Assembly (NCBI GenBank): GCA_029216955.1
Contig: JANAVB010009599.1
Location: 5,975,710 to 6,039,709, forward strand
Reading direction: 5' to 3'
Length of the DNA stretch: 64,000 nt
Source of the DNA: Iris pallida
Lineage: Eukaryota > Streptophyta > Magnoliopsida > Asparagales > Iridaceae
The translations under genes were made by a program, and so were the position numbers. Positions 33,522 to 45,899 of this stretch are shown here, one piece after another; within the stretch, counting starts at the first letter, position 1; each line of letters opens with the position of its first letter. A model generated the notes under the pieces. It did no database searches. It saw only the letters and a list, made by a program, of their open reading frames with translations, and had not been told where the DNA came from.

Positions 33522-35291
33522 ATGGGAGATTCATCGTCCGCACCGATGAGGGTCGAAGGAGCTGGGGGTAGCACTCCTCCAAACATCCACAACAATCCGA
33601 TGTTTCAAGGAGACGAGCCCGGAGAAACAACTCTCCCATCAGGTGCAACAGATGCTGATGAAGCAAGCTCCGAAGCTGGGGGTACTGTTCCTTCTGAATC
33701 CGAACCCGAAGAGAATATTCTTACCTACCCCGATGATTTCTCGATGCATGGGTACGACTCGGAGGGTGCACCCTCCACCGTCCCTTCCGTCACTCCTCAC
33801 GTAAGGATGGTATTCATGACAGACAGTAATCAAGGTGGCTCCAATGATCGCCAACGCATCGACACTTTGGAGGCCATACTACACGCCTTGGTCAAGTCTG
33901 TAGACGAGATCAAAGCGGCGCTTCCTACTCTGCAGGGAGTGACACCTAGCCAGACAAGTGCAGGTCCCCCAATCAACGTAGATTCAAATTCGGCGGCACC
34001 GAACCCGGGCAATAATCCTCCCGAAGTAATGGCTTCGACTGCGACAGATGAGACCCGAGAAGTAAGGAGAGAAGTTCAAGAGCTCCGAGCCATGTTCCAC
34101 GCCCGAGAAAACTCTCAAGACTTCAGAATACGGCAACCATATCCTGCTGAATGGAGGGATGTTCCATTCCCACCAAGATATAAGCCGTTCAATATCAACC
34201 CCTATGATGGCAAGACCTCAGCAAGTCGGTATATCACTTACTTCGAGGTCACCACCGACCATCTGCCCCATGATGACGCTATACTCACGCGGTTATTCAT
34301 CGGGGCATTGGAAGGAGTCGCCTTCGACTGGTACCGCAACCTGCCGGACAATTGCATCCACTCCTTCGCTGGCTTCAAACACTTGTTCTTGGAGAGGTTC
34401 TACGAGGTGGGGCAGGACGTCATAATGTCTACCCTCATGGACGTCATCTAAGGAGAGAAAGAGCTGACGAGGAATTACATTGAGCGATTTCGTCAAACCG
34501 CAATGAAGTTACCATCTGGCAATCCGGATTCTTCCCTGATTGAAATTTGCTAAAAAAGACTACTCCCAACAATTAGTCTCTGGATGGGCGAAAGTCAATT
34601 CAAGGACTGGAAGGCTTTTATCATCAATGCTACAAGTGCTGAAGAACGATTGAAGAAGGCCCGCCAGCTGGGGTTGCATATCTCAGAGGGAGAGAACAAG
34701 GGCAAGCGTTCCAGCACCAACACCAACAATGGGGGTAGCCCCTCCAACAATCGGGACAACAGAGGCAAGCAGGCCATGGTGGCCGACACGGCCCAGAAGC
34801 TGGAGTCACAACCAACAGACAAACAATGGCCTCAAATCACTTACTCTTTTGAAGACGGCCACGTCAAGCCTATCTTGGACATGCTCATACAAGGAGATAG
34901 AATTCAGCTCCCTCCGCCAAGACGGGAGCCTCGACCGGCTGACTTGGAGAACCCAAAATTCTGCTATTACCACCGTTACGTCCACCATGCAACACACGAC
35001 TGCTACCAACTGAAACGGTACATCCAAAACCTCATCGATTCGAACGCTCTAGCCATCGATTTCGAGGAGGTAACCGTAGCAGCCAACATGGTATCCGTAC
35101 AATTCGGCAGCTTCCCGCCAACAGAGACTCAAGACGGTGTTATACCCATCCCTCTGGCAACGATAGAAATTGCTAATCTTCCGCCTGCTCGAGATCAAGC
35201 TGCCAATCTTGTACCTCTCACTACATCGCGAGGAAAAATTATGTGGGTCCATCCGGACTTGGTCCACGAGGTGACTCAGCCCACAATCTGA
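33522..35291 (+). pseudogene. Tat gag
   Basis: This encodes the capsid protein of the element. It starts MGDSSSAPMRVEGAGG. A long acidic, disordered N-terminus (to about residue 190) precedes the Retrotrans_gag domain at 34140-34560 (PPRYKPFNINPYDGKTSASR, FIGALEGVAFDWY, NYIERFRQT). Stops at 34449 (TAA) and 34551 (TAA) fall at expected glutamine codons. The frame at 34584-35291 continues gag: linker, PKFCYYHRYVHHATHDC (a Cys/His cluster in place of a classic knuckle) and KRYIQNLIDSNAL. It stops shortly after HPDLVHEV at a TGA (35289-35291). The sequence then jumps straight to the RT thumb, so the whole protease is missing. Confidence 0.85.
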
Positions 35292-35293
35292 AG

Positions 35294-37852
35294 ATGAACC
35301 CTATGAAATCGTTCTTGGGCGTATCCAGCAGGAAGTTCTTAGGCTTCATCATCACTACGCAGGGTATCCATGTAGACCCCGAGAAAACAAAGGCGATCAT
35401 GGAGATGGCTCCCCCGAAAAATCTCGGTGAACTTAGAGGCCTCCAAGGAAGGCTAGCTTACATCAGGAGGTTCATTTCTAACCTCTCCGGATGCTGCCGA
35501 CCATTCACACACCTCATGAAGAAAGGAGTCTCGTTTGTATGGGACGAGGAATGCCAGCGTGCTTTCGACAGCATCAAGGAATACTTATCAAATCCTCCAA
35601 TTTTGGTGGCCCCGGTCCCTGGAAAACCATTTCTACTCTACGTACGAGCAATGGAACACTCCCTTGGTGCCCTGCTGGCACAAAACAACGACGCAGGCCA
35701 CGAACATGCCATATATTACCTCAGTCGAATGATGATTGGGCCAGAACAGCGATACACCACTGTGGAGAAGGAGTGCCTCGCCCTGGTGTTCGCCATTCAA
35801 AAGATGCGGCACTACGTCACAGGGCAAACCATACATGTGATCTCCCGAGTCAACCCTCTCAGAGTCCTCATGACTAAACCAGGGGCACTCAGCTCTCACC
35901 TCGCTACATGGGCAATATTGTTGTCCCCTTATCATATGATCTTCGTCCCACAAAAGGCTGTCAAGGGTCAAGCCTTGGCAGACTTCTTGGCAGCCCACCC
36001 AGGATCGGAGTCATCCAGAATATATGAAGAGATCCCAGATGAGGTCGCCGATTCGAATACAGCCACCCACGATAACATATGGCGGATGTTCTTCGATGGC
36101 GCTTCAAGAACCGGACCCAAGGGAAATATTGTCGTTGGGGTCGGGGTGGTATTGATTTCTCCTACTGGGCTGGTGATCAATCGCGCCTACTCCCTCACAG
36201 AACCCTGCTCCAACAATGTGGCCGAGTATAACGCTCTGGTCATTGGCCTCCAACTTGCAAGAGAACTGGGGGTAGAATACCTTGAAGCATACGGCGATTC
36301 CCAACTAATCGTCAATCAGATCCGGGGCTCGTACGAAGTCCGCCACGAAGACATGATCCCTTATCACCAAATAGCGATCGACATCATCTCGTCGTTCGAG
36401 GGGTTCTTCATCGAACATGTCCCCAGACTCCGAAATATCGAAGCTGATGCCCTAGCTGGTCTTACCGCTTCCCTAGCAGTTCCAAACTATGATCGCCAAT
36501 CAGTGGATGTGATAGGCCACGAACTGGTCTGTCCCAAGAACAATGTGCAATTCGTGGCAAGTTATTCCGCCCAGACGATCGATGATGCCCCAGACTGGAG
36601 ACAACCATTCATCGACTTCGTCGTCTACGACATCCTCCCTGAGAACCCAAAGGAAGCTACTTCTGTCAGACGGCGTTCTCTCAGGTTCTTCTACGATACG
36701 GAGACGAAGATGCTGTATCGCCGCTCCTATGACGGATTATTACTCCGGTGCCTGTCGAACGCAGAAGCCAAAGAAGCCGTACGAGAAGCTCATGACGGTG
36801 TCTGCGGGGCCCATCAGCCCGGCCCAAAACTACAAGATCGCCTTCGCCGAATGGGCTACTATTGGCCCACAATGGTGGCAGATGCGATAGACTATGCTAG
36901 AAAGTACAAAGCCTGCCAAGTCCACGCGGACTTCATTCACTAACCATCCGAATTTTTACATCCGACAGTGGCATCCTGGCCATTCAAAGCATGGGGAATG
37001 GATATCATTGGCCCAATCACCCCACCTTCCTCCCGAGGACATCGTTTCATACTTGCTATCACTGATTACTTCTCCAAATGGGCGGAAGCTGTCCCACTCG
37101 CAGAAGTTAAGACTTCAAACGTGATCAGCTTCCTTAAGCATCACGTTATCTACCGCTTTGGACTGCCCCGAAGGATCATCCATGATAATGGGCCACAGTT
37201 CGCAAGCCACGTATTCTATCGGTTTTGCGATAAACACCGCATTTAGAATATCGCCTCGACGCCGTACAATCCGGCAGCAAACGGGTTAGCAGAGGCGTTC
37301 AACAAAACAATTATCAAACTTCTCAAGAAGTTTGTCTCCTCCAACAAACGTGACTGGAATAAAAAGCTCGACGAATGCTTACGGGCTTATCGCACCACAG
37401 TTCGAATAGCCACCAGGAATACACCATTCTCCCTGGTGTACAGGAGTGAGGCGGTCCTCCCATTGGAGACCCAAATCCCCTCACTCCGTGTCGCCTTCAC
37501 CTATCAATTGACAACGGATGATAACTACCGACGTCGACTACAAGAGTTGGAGGCCTTAGATGAAAAACGCCTCCTTGCTCATCAAAGGATCAAGCTATAC
37601 CAAGCACGCATCTCAGGAGCCTTCAACAAGAAGGTTAAAATCAGAACATTTCAAGTGGGCGATCTTGTGCTGGCAGTCCGGAGGCCAATGGTCATGACTC
37701 ACAAGACCGCCGGTAAGTTCCAGCCAAAATGGGAAGGTCCATTTGTCATCGAGGTCGTGTTCTCCAACGGTGCTTACCGCCTCGCCAAACAGAACGGAGA
37801 CTTGCTCATGTTGCCCGTCAACGGCAAGTTCCTAAAGAAATACTATGTTTAA
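35294..37852 (+). pseudogene. Tat pol remnant: RT thumb, RNase H, second RNase H, integrase
   Basis: The piece begins at KMNPMKSFLGVSSRKFLGF, the RT thumb. The palm motifs (IDYR, FGL, Y-[IV]-DD) and protease are absent. The first RNase H follows (FLLYVRAMEHSLGALLAQ, EKECLALVFAIQKMRHY), then the second, archaeal-type RNase H of Tat elements (MFFDGASRTGPKGN, AEYNALVIGLQLARELGVEY, YGDSQLIVNQI, NIEADALA). Integrase has a zinc-binding region (36700-36920), core motifs WGMDIIGPI, DNGPQFASHV and NGLAEAFNKT, and a C-terminal beta-barrel-like end (KWEGPFVIEVV). TAA at 36941 and TAG at 37244 replace expected Gln codons. Without RT and protease it could move only with help from another element. Confidence 0.9.
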
Positions 37853-37857
37853 ATATC

Positions 37858-38110
37858 ATTCTCCAGATTATCGAGTCATGTACCCCTTTAGTACCACTGA
37901 ACTCTCATCCACCCTATTTCAAATCATCGAGTCATGTACCCCTTTAGTACCACTGAACTCTCATCCACCCTATTTCAAATCATCGAGTCATGTACCCTTT
38001 AGTACCACTGAACCCACAACATTTTAGATTATCGAGCCATGCACCCGCTGGTACCGCTGAACTCTCAATTACCAAGTTACGTACCGGCTGGTGCCTCTGA
38101 ACTTACATTT
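37858..38110 (+). repeat. Roughly 57 bp tandem repeats after Tat pol
   Basis: About four copies, decaying to the right, of a unit containing ATCGAGTCATGTACCCCTTT and AGTACCACTGAACTCTCATC. Possibly regulatory or spacer; it contains no gene. Confidence 0.85.
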
Positions 38111-39120
38111 CGGTCACTCTTGCAGATAGTAAGTCACGTATGATTATACCTCTGAACTTTCTTCCTGGAAGAGATCCTCCCTCATGATCCACTACCCACA
38201 CTCCCAGTGCACAAAAAGGGTAGTCGATCCACCAGTTTTCGAAACGACCATGTCCTCATTACCTCTGAGTCGTCTTCACTTCCACCAAAAACAAACCGCC
38301 CCCTCGCATAGAACCTCCACGTTCTCCTACCTCTGAGTCGTTCTATGTACCCACTCTTCATTGAGCCCACTCCTGCCATGTCCTCATTACCTCTGAATGG
38401 GAAGGCTCCGTCGAAGAAATCGTCATATTTGCCATGTCCATGTTACCTCTGAGCAAGTATGCCGGCCCTCTTTCAACCTATTATCTGTACCCACAACCGG
38501 AGTACGACAAGGATGATAGGTCCATAAATGTCCTCTGTTGACCACAAATGTCCTCTGTTGACCGCAAATGTCCTCTGTTGACCACAAATATCTGCTGTTT
38601 ACTACAAATAACTTCCGTGAAGTCTTCCCTGCCATGTTCTCATTACCTCTGAGCAGGAAGATTTCACGGTAAAACCTTCACGTTTGCCATGTCATCATAA
38701 CCTCTGAGCAAATGTGATTGGTTTTCTTTCATCCCATTATCCGTATCCTGAACCAGGATACGCCAAGGATAATAGGTCCACAAATATCCCTCGCTAAGCT
38801 TCTTAGCATAAATCCACCATCTTACCATGCCCCGGGAGCCCAGCTGCTCTACGACATTCCTTTCCCAACACCAAGAACACCCATGACCACTTTGCCATAG
38901 CTGCTCCAAGCATCCAAACTTGTTATCCGTACCTAAAGCCAAGGTACACCTAGGGTAACAGGTCCACAAATAATCCCCCAAAAAGTCCGGTTCCATGGAC
39001 ACCACAAGTACAAAAAAGAAAAGATGAGTTGAAACATGCTCATTTATTCAAAAATCAAAGGGCTACATCAGCGGGGATCACATCCCTTACAAAAATTTAA
39101 ATAAGAAAAAAAAAGAAGAC
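38111..39120. other. Tat spacer with dispersed short repeats
   Basis: Noncoding about 1 kb. It has dispersed GCCATGTCCTCATTACCTCT and CCTCTGAGC copies (at about 38367, 38430, 38632 and 38685) and a tandem ATGTCCTCTGTTGACC unit with four copies at about 38527-38590. It is the 3' region shared by the sense pol and the antisense gene ending at 39131, and could hold polyadenylation signals for both. Confidence 0.6.
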
Positions 39121-39130
39121 AGAGGGCGGA

Positions 39131-42100
39131 TCACTGCTCTGGAGCACATAACACCGTGAGATGGTCCTTTATCAAGGCAACCGACCGCTCAATCCTCTGT
39201 TTGGCTCGACGCTCCGCCTCCTGGTTCAGCACCGCCGCATCCTTCAGATGAGCATGGGCTTGCAAATTGTCCTCAAACTTCTTGAAGGCCCGCTCCAGGC
39301 TGACAGAAGATCGGGAAACCCTCTCGGCCTCCCGAGCGATCAACTCCTGTTCTGCACGAGCAGCCTCCCGCTCTGACTCTAAGAAGGCCAACTCCTTCTG
39401 GAGTATGAGAATCCGCTCCTTCGTGTCGGCTACTCCACGAGAGGCAGATTCTTCCCGGGCCCTACAAGCCTGACTCCGACGACCCAGTCGGTCATAGAAG
39501 ACGGAGAACTTGTCAAGGTCCCCCTGCACAGCCGGCCCGGCAGTTTCTCGAGCAAGCTTGATCCTGTTCCGAGCAGCAACCAGAAAGCCCCGCTCCCGTT
39601 CAATCGCAGCGGGCAAGCCAGCCTGCCGTACCGCCAGCAGTTGGGTCACAAGCCGGTCAGCCTCTGTCAACTTAGGCTCCAGGAGCGCGGCTAACCCCAC
39701 CCCACTAGGAAGACCCTTCAGAGTGTCGATTTGGCCCCGAGCGCCCCACAGAGACAGAGAAAAAGGGATCCCCCATTCCACGGCAGCGTTTATACCCCTC
39801 CCTAAGTGACGATAGAAGCTGTCAACCACATCCTGCGTCACCTCATTCAGAGCCTCCGAGGAAGCCGGTGTCAACGGGAGTGTGGCTGGCAGCACGAAAG
39901 AAGACGCGACAGAATCTGTCGCTCCTGCCACAAGAGAAACTAACTCTGCACGGAAGGACGCTTGAACATCGGCCAATTCCTCCTCAGCGGCCCGCAGAAT
40001 TTGGATGCTCGACAGGGTCGAGAGGTCGATCTCCGGAGCCGTATAAGCAGCCGAAGACGAGGCCGGGGCCAGCACCAACTCCATCCCCATCTGCCCAGAG
40101 CTGGCAGGATGTCCCTCAACATGCGATGACGAAGGAGAGGAAACACTCCTTTCGCCCAGATTACGGCAGACCGGGCCTTCCCCGAGAACATCCGCGGCGG
40201 AAGGTAAAGGGTCAGGACCTGCAGGGCCAAGGCAACCATGAATCGACTTGACCCGAAGGATATGTTGATAGAGCAAATAAGCCCCCTCGGTGGTCAATAT
40301 GTGGATCAGCTTACCAGTAGAAGAGCGTGGAGGCTGGGGTTCGCCTACAGCCATCACAACCTCTTCACCAACAGCCTCCGAGTCAGGAACAATAGGCTCA
40401 TCTGCCCTTGCATCCTCGGGAGGAGATGCACCGAAAATGGCATCGTCTTGCTAAAGTTCAGGAATATCGGAGACGGGCCCATGGAAACTTTCGTCACCCC
40501 GGGCTGGGGCCTCAGCAGCTTGGGAGTCCTCAGCCGCTGCTGAGAGAGCCCCCGCAGAGAGAACCGCGGCACACATGTCGCTAATCAAAGCAGCAAGGGC
40601 CGGATCAACTACTGGGGCAGTAGATGGTTCAGGAGAGCCTGGTTCGTCAGACACCTACCAAGAAAAAATGATCAAGTCATATCTTCAAGAGGAAAGAAAA
40701 CCGCAACAAAGATATAACTTCGACTTAGTCTTACCTCCGGAGTAGCGTCTGTACCTTCATCCTTCTCGGTGATAAGTGATCCACGAGACCTAACAGCGGC
40801 TCTCTTTACGGAAAAGGTCGCTCCACTGTCAGAAGACTCGGGTCTGACCCGTTTACACGAGGGACCAGACATAGCTGAAAGTTGTTCTTCTCTCACTACT
40901 CCCTCTTGCGTAGTAAGTAACAGATCTTCCGCCGGGTCGTCGGGTGTGGGAAGCAGTTGATCCGCTACTTCTTCACCCCCACCAGAGAGGGAGCCTTCAC
41001 TGTCATTATCATCCTCATCCTCAGCCGACTCAGAAGGTTCTGATTCAGGGAGGGGGACCTGGAGCGCCAGTTGCTTTCTAGACTTAGCCCCTTTGGGCTT
41101 CTCCTCTAAGCCGGTACCCACGATGAAACTGGTACTCGGATCAAAGTTAACAGGAGGCTTGTTCGCCATAACGTGATACAAAGCAGCCACGTGCAAAATT
41201 TCCTTCGGTGCCTTAGCATCGGGAACCGAGAAGCTGACCCGAGTATGATAAGCGTCAAAATAATTCCACGCTCGGACGTCGTCAAGAACGCTGCCTTCAA
41301 AACCCAAATAAGGGTTGGGACAATCAAGGAACAACTGGCTATAACCAAACTGGCGGGAAAACCTGCTAGGTAGGTAAGGTTCCAAATACACATTATCTCG
41401 GTTGTGATAAACCAGATGCGCGGGGCGGATATTGCGCAACCAAGCAAGCATATCCGAAGACAGAAAATGAGAAGGTCCAGTACCATCAAGGTGTACCTTC
41501 CTCACTTCCTCATCAGAAAAAGGAGGAACAGACACAAAGAGGTCACACCCATCCACTCTCGCCAGCACCCTCCGACAAGCTGGCATAGTATTGTATTCCC
41601 AAGACCGGTTATGGCATTTGAAGAGAAAAGCATCTTCGACTGTAGCATCTTCCGCTACCCCAGGTCCCAGCAAAGACTTGTAGTGCATCGCCAACCACCC
41701 CATCAGGTAGTGGAAGGGCAGTTCTACGCACTCAAAATCCAAAGTCTTCTTGCGAGCAATGACTTTGGACGAGAATGTTCGCAGACCACGGTGTATGCTG
41801 CATACCATAGCAGGAAGGAGGGCCAGCCTAACTCCGAATACTAGTTTAACGACAGGGAGGATGAAATGACGACCAATCCTCTCGATAGAACCCGCTCCTC
41901 CTGAGACTACGCAGTTCCGTAGCCATATCATTAAAAATCCAGCCAGAAGCGCCTTCTCCGACATCTGTATGGTCCCGTAGTGAAAATAACTAAGAGAGTC
42001 AGCTTGACTTCCGAATATATCGCTCTTGGATCGCGACTTCTTGACACTTGACATCAGATCCCTTACCTCTACATGCGTTCGAGGGGCTCGGGGAGTAACT

Positions 42101-43794
42101 TCGCCAGAAGGATCAACTCTAAAAAGATAATTAATCCAGGATGTGGTATGGGGAGCGGTCCCCTCGGAGCTATCCGTCGTTTTTATAGCCATCTGATGAC
42201 AAGCACTATGGTGGCACAACAGCTCCCGATACACCGCAACAGAACCCGGGAGTTGCCTGTCCAAGGCCTCGAACTCCTCATTCGACGGGGTATACACCTC
42301 AAAAGGCTCATTCCTCCATGGAAGTTTAGAGACAGTATACATTTCATGAAGAGCAAGCCCCAGCTCCCCTGCTGGTGCAAAGAACGTCCCCGTTCGCCGA
42401 CCATACATCTCCAAGAGTGCTACGAACAGTGGTTTATTAATGGGAAGCCCGTAACAAGTGCCCCGAATGGCATGGTAAAGCCCCACCTCCCGTAAGAATG
42501 TTCCATAGGTCCGCAAAACCCAAGTAGTCAACTGGGCCCACATAGAGGTGGGGTTTATCCAGCTCGGCAGTGCCAGCCTACCAACAGGATAAGACCTCTT
42601 GCGAACAAGCCGATTCAGGAAAGTATCAGCTTGAGTAAGTGTGAAGTTGGGACCGTATACATTCATAAAAGAGCCCGGGGCCAGACCCATCATATACCGG
42701 AGGACGGAATCCTTACCCGCATACGTTGACCGCATATTCGGATTATAATGGATGTTGCCCATCAACATCCCTGATTGAGTGGGAGTTAAGTTACACACCA
42801 TCTTCCGGTCCAGCAACACCATATTGAACCATGACAAAGGATAATGACGTTCCATGAGAGGAATATGGATTGCCACCCCATCCAAAGAAAAATCCTAGTT
42901 CTCTGAAATCTCTAAAACTCGAGGATTCTTGATGATTAAAGCATCACCGAAAAGGAACAAAGGCTTCAGGTATTTTCCATCCAGCTTCCCAGTATTCATC
43001 ATGGAACGGAGGTAATGGAGGGTCTGATCCTCAATGGCCTTCAACCTCTCCGAAGGCTCATCAGTAGGGAATTGATTCAACACATGCTTAATTAAGTCGT
43101 CAAGACGCACGCCCAGGGCAAATTGATTCGAACCCACTATAAGCTCCCCAGCAGGATTTACTGGCAGATTTACTGGAGAAAGACGAAAGAAACGAGATTA
43201 GGAGATAGTTAAAAAACAGAAGCATTGGAAAGATTATCTGAGTCTATGCGGCTCGGATTGTCACAGCCTCATGCGGCTCAGCATTAGATACATCCATGCG
43301 GTTCGGTGCATCGTAGCCTCATACGGCTCCGAGTTAGCCGAGTCCATACAACTCAAATTCAGACGAGCTTCTAGACCCATGCGGTTCAGGCTAAGCACGC
43401 CTACGAAGCCAGACTCATGCGAGCGGAGGCGGATGTAAGCAAGCGAGTTTATGCGGTTCAAAAAACGTGAGCAACGCTTATGCGGCCCAAATCAAAAACA
43501 CATATGCGGCTCAGATCGAGTATAACAAGCTCATACGGCCCCATGGGACGAAGGGTTCATGCGGTCACATCGATAAGCCCCGTACATACGGCTTGTGCAT
43601 AAAGTATGCAGCAGAGCCATGGCAACAGTTAGGGTTTCTAGACGACCCTTACCAGCGATAGGCGGGTGAACGTCAGGATGAATAGAACGCACAGCAGCCG
43701 GAGAAGGAGTGACCACGTTCGTCGCTGCAGTCGTCGTAGAAGCAATCGCCTTACCCTTCGCGGCCTTCGACGCAGCAGCTTTCATGGGAGCCAT
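39131..43794 (-). pseudogene. Antisense three-exon gene of the Tat element (plant mobile domain-like protein)
   Basis: I infer three exons on the minus strand: 43794-43653, 43172-40735 and 40654-39131. Junctions are GT-AG (donors GTAAGG and GTAAGA; acceptors TTTCTCCAG and TTCTTGGTAG) and keep one frame of about 1,367 codons. Exon 1 is a basic, Ala-rich start (MAPMKAAASKAAKGKAIAS). Exon 2 has the helical NPLFVALLE-type block INKPLFVALLEMYGRRTGTF followed by FFAPAGELGLALHEMYTVSK. This resembles the plant mobile domain (aminotransferase-like domain) reported in antisense ORFs of Tat elements. Exon 3 starts acidic and ends in a coiled coil rich in Ala/Glu/Arg. Two in-frame TAGs (42897-42895, 40453-40451) are the only breaks I see. 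The family call is moderate; the gene structure is firmer. It has its own TATA box at 43901-43894. Confidence 0.75.
43200..43652. other. Intron 1 of the Tat antisense gene with TGCGGCT repeats
   Basis: The intron holds about ten ATGCGGC/TACGGC-type motifs at 43247-43593, like those in the Tat LTRs. They are not in frame with any long ORF. Confidence 0.75.
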
Positions 43795-43893
43795 TGTCGA
43801 TCATTGAAGGAAGAAGACAAAGAACAAAGTCGGCAATAGAGAATTCGAGCAAAGAGAGAAGGTAAAGAAACCCCCAAGAGACTGGAAGACTCC

Positions 43894-43901
43894 TATTTAT
43901 A
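43894..43901 (-). promoter_or_regulatory. TATA box of the Tat antisense gene
   Basis: On the minus strand this reads TATAAATA within GCCTATAAATAGGAGTC. It lies 100 bases upstream of the first ATG (43794) and points into the antisense gene, a good spacing for a plant promoter with a short leader. Confidence 0.75.
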
Positions 43902-44216
43902 GGCGAAAGAGACCCATAAAAATAAACAGACGCCTCGGATTACGTGCCGCCTCAAAAGATAAAGGTAAAATGCTTCGGTTAAGGCAAAACCGACCCTTGG
44001 GATCCTCCCCCAAAAGGCGGCGTTAATTCAAATCAAGGGCACTTAATGAAGATTTGCACACGTGGTCAGGACGCGTGGCAAAGAGCCTATTCGGCCAGAT
44101 GAATTTATACGGCTGAAACACTTATGCAGCTAGGAAGCTCAGGCAGACAGAATATCTTATGCGGCATGAACGGGGCCATGCTTCTTATTCAAAGTGTTTC
44201 AATTTTGCAAATTGAA

Positions 44217-44233
44217 AACTTTGAAGGGGGTCC
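44217..44233 (+). other. Tat polypurine tract
   Basis: The tract is purine-rich (ACTTTGAAGGGGGTCC), ending at the 3' LTR start TGTAGAAG. It primes plus-strand DNA. Confidence 0.75.
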
Positions 44234-45588
44234 TGTAGAAGCATAGAAAATATCAGAATAATGGTTCATGCGTCTCCGGATACGAAGCCCATATGGCTCA
44301 TATGGGAGCTGTCTTATACGGTTCAAAAAAAGACTCTCAGTCTCATGCGGCTCGAGAGTGTATGCGGTTCAGCAGGAATATGCAGCTCGATCGATGCTAC
44401 GTGTCCCTTTGTGATCCTTTCCTACAGCTGGTCCTTTGAATAGTGGCCTCATTTAATGCTCTTACACGATTTGACGACTGTGGCAGCTCTGGCATAAAGT
44501 GTCATAATGGCTCTGCCATAATAACAGACTCTTCGGGAAAAGAAGAAGATCTCTGACCCGATCTGTCAGAAATCCTAGGTTGCCGCGTGGCAAATCTCAT
44601 GCGGCTTAAATAGAGAACAGCTCCATGCGGCTCACTGAGAAGTCACCCTATATGATTAGCAGAAATCAGCCATATGCGGCCCACTGAAAGCTCAGCCCCT
44701 GCGGCTCAATACAACGCTAGCTCATGCGGCTCGCAAAGACTATACACATGCGGCTCATTGAGAGTTTGTTCCCTGCGGCTCGATGAAGCATTGACCTATG
44801 CGGCTCACGAAGAGTACCTTCCTGCGGTTCAAGTGTTGCCCATCCTATGCGGCTCTGGCAGGACCCACAAATAAAATACGTGGCATCGGATCAATCAAGG
44901 ATTTAACCGAATCTCAACAAATATATTTGACGTCATCATCATAATTACTGAGATCAAGGCATATCATTTATCATCAAGCCAATGGGACACGTGGCGAGCA
45001 ATCGGACATTGGCATAATCAATCATGAAGATTTAAAGCAGTTAGCATTAATTGCTCATAAGATACGGTGCTATCCGCATTAATGGCCTAGATTTATTGTA
45101 ATCAGGATCAAGGGTTCAGATAGATTGAAGGAGCGCCGACATTTCAAACAAATGATCATTAGCAAGCCCAAATGATCACACCCCACTCCTATAAATAGCC
45201 AGCATCATTTCCTTGCAAACCCCCCGACAACTAAAGAAAAAAAAAGAGACAGATATACAGAGAGGGTTCCCCTCTTTTCGATAACCACAGAGAGAGAGAA
45301 GCCAGGAGAGCAACAGAAGGAGAGCAAGAAGAGCATTCCCTCGTCCACGCCAAGCAGATCTTCTCCGAGCCAAGACTGCATACCGATCGTCCAAGGAGTA
45401 AGGCAGGGCTGCCGTCGCCTTCCCGAGTCTCTATCGTCACCCCCCAGAATCTAAAATAAACAATCGTACTTAGACTGCTGTACCTAGGTTTTCGTCCCTA
45501 GGCTTTCTTTGTACGAGCGAGTTTGTATTGTGAGTCTAAGTTCAGTCCTCCGATAATTGTTCTGTACTTTTACAATCAATGGCAAACA
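44234..45588 (+). repeat. Tat element 3' LTR (1,355 bp)
   Basis: It starts TGTAGAAGCATAG and ends GGCAAACA, colinear with the 5' LTR. TATAAATA is at 45190-45197. CGGAC (45589-45593) follows directly; its last C is also the first base of CACTA2. Confidence 0.93.
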
Positions 45589-45592
45589 CGGA

Positions 45593-45895
45593 CACTACCA
45601 AAATATGGCAAATTTGCGATGAATTTAACGACTCCATGAACGGACGTCGCTAATTTTTGGGAATTTAGCAACGTGGTAATGTGTGATCGCTATTCATCGC
45701 TGTTGGCGACTAACAGCGACAAATAGCGACATTAATTTATTAAATAGGAATCTGCATCGCAATATCGTTGCTACACGTTGCTAATTATTTAAATATAGCG
45801 ACGCTTTGCGACGAATGTTATAGAACGTCGTCGTATATTACTAATCAGCGACGTTTAGCGACGTCCGCATGCTGACGTCGCTAAATGTTTCATAT
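45593..45895. repeat. CACTA2 left terminus and subterminal repeats
   Basis: CACTACCAAAATATGGC, then repeated AGCGACGT/ACGTCGCT and related GCGAC units in both orientations up to 45885. The last base differs from the GCGACGG of CACTA1. Confidence 0.85.
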
Positions 45896-45899
45896 AGGG

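Larger units (their letters stand above)
30830..45588 (+). mobile_element. Tat-lineage Ty3/gypsy element with antisense gene
   Basis: Both LTRs start TGTAGAAGCAT and end GGCAAACA, and CGGAC flanks the element on both sides (30825-30829, 45589-45593). The primer site is at 32191-32208 and the polypurine tract at 44217-44233. Inside are a leader ORF, gag, a truncated pol with two RNase H domains and integrase, a repeat-rich spacer, and a long gene on the opposite strand. A second, archaeal-type RNase H and an antisense gene are known for Tat-lineage elements. Protease and the RT palm are deleted, so it is non-autonomous. The LTRs differ at several positions per 100 bases, mostly transitions, so the insertion is not recent. 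Confidence 0.93.

Noticed and set aside
35243..35300. Gag-to-pol overlap as a programmed frameshift
   Set aside because: The overlap joins gag directly to the RT thumb, with protease and RT palm missing, so it is a deletion junction rather than a recoding site.
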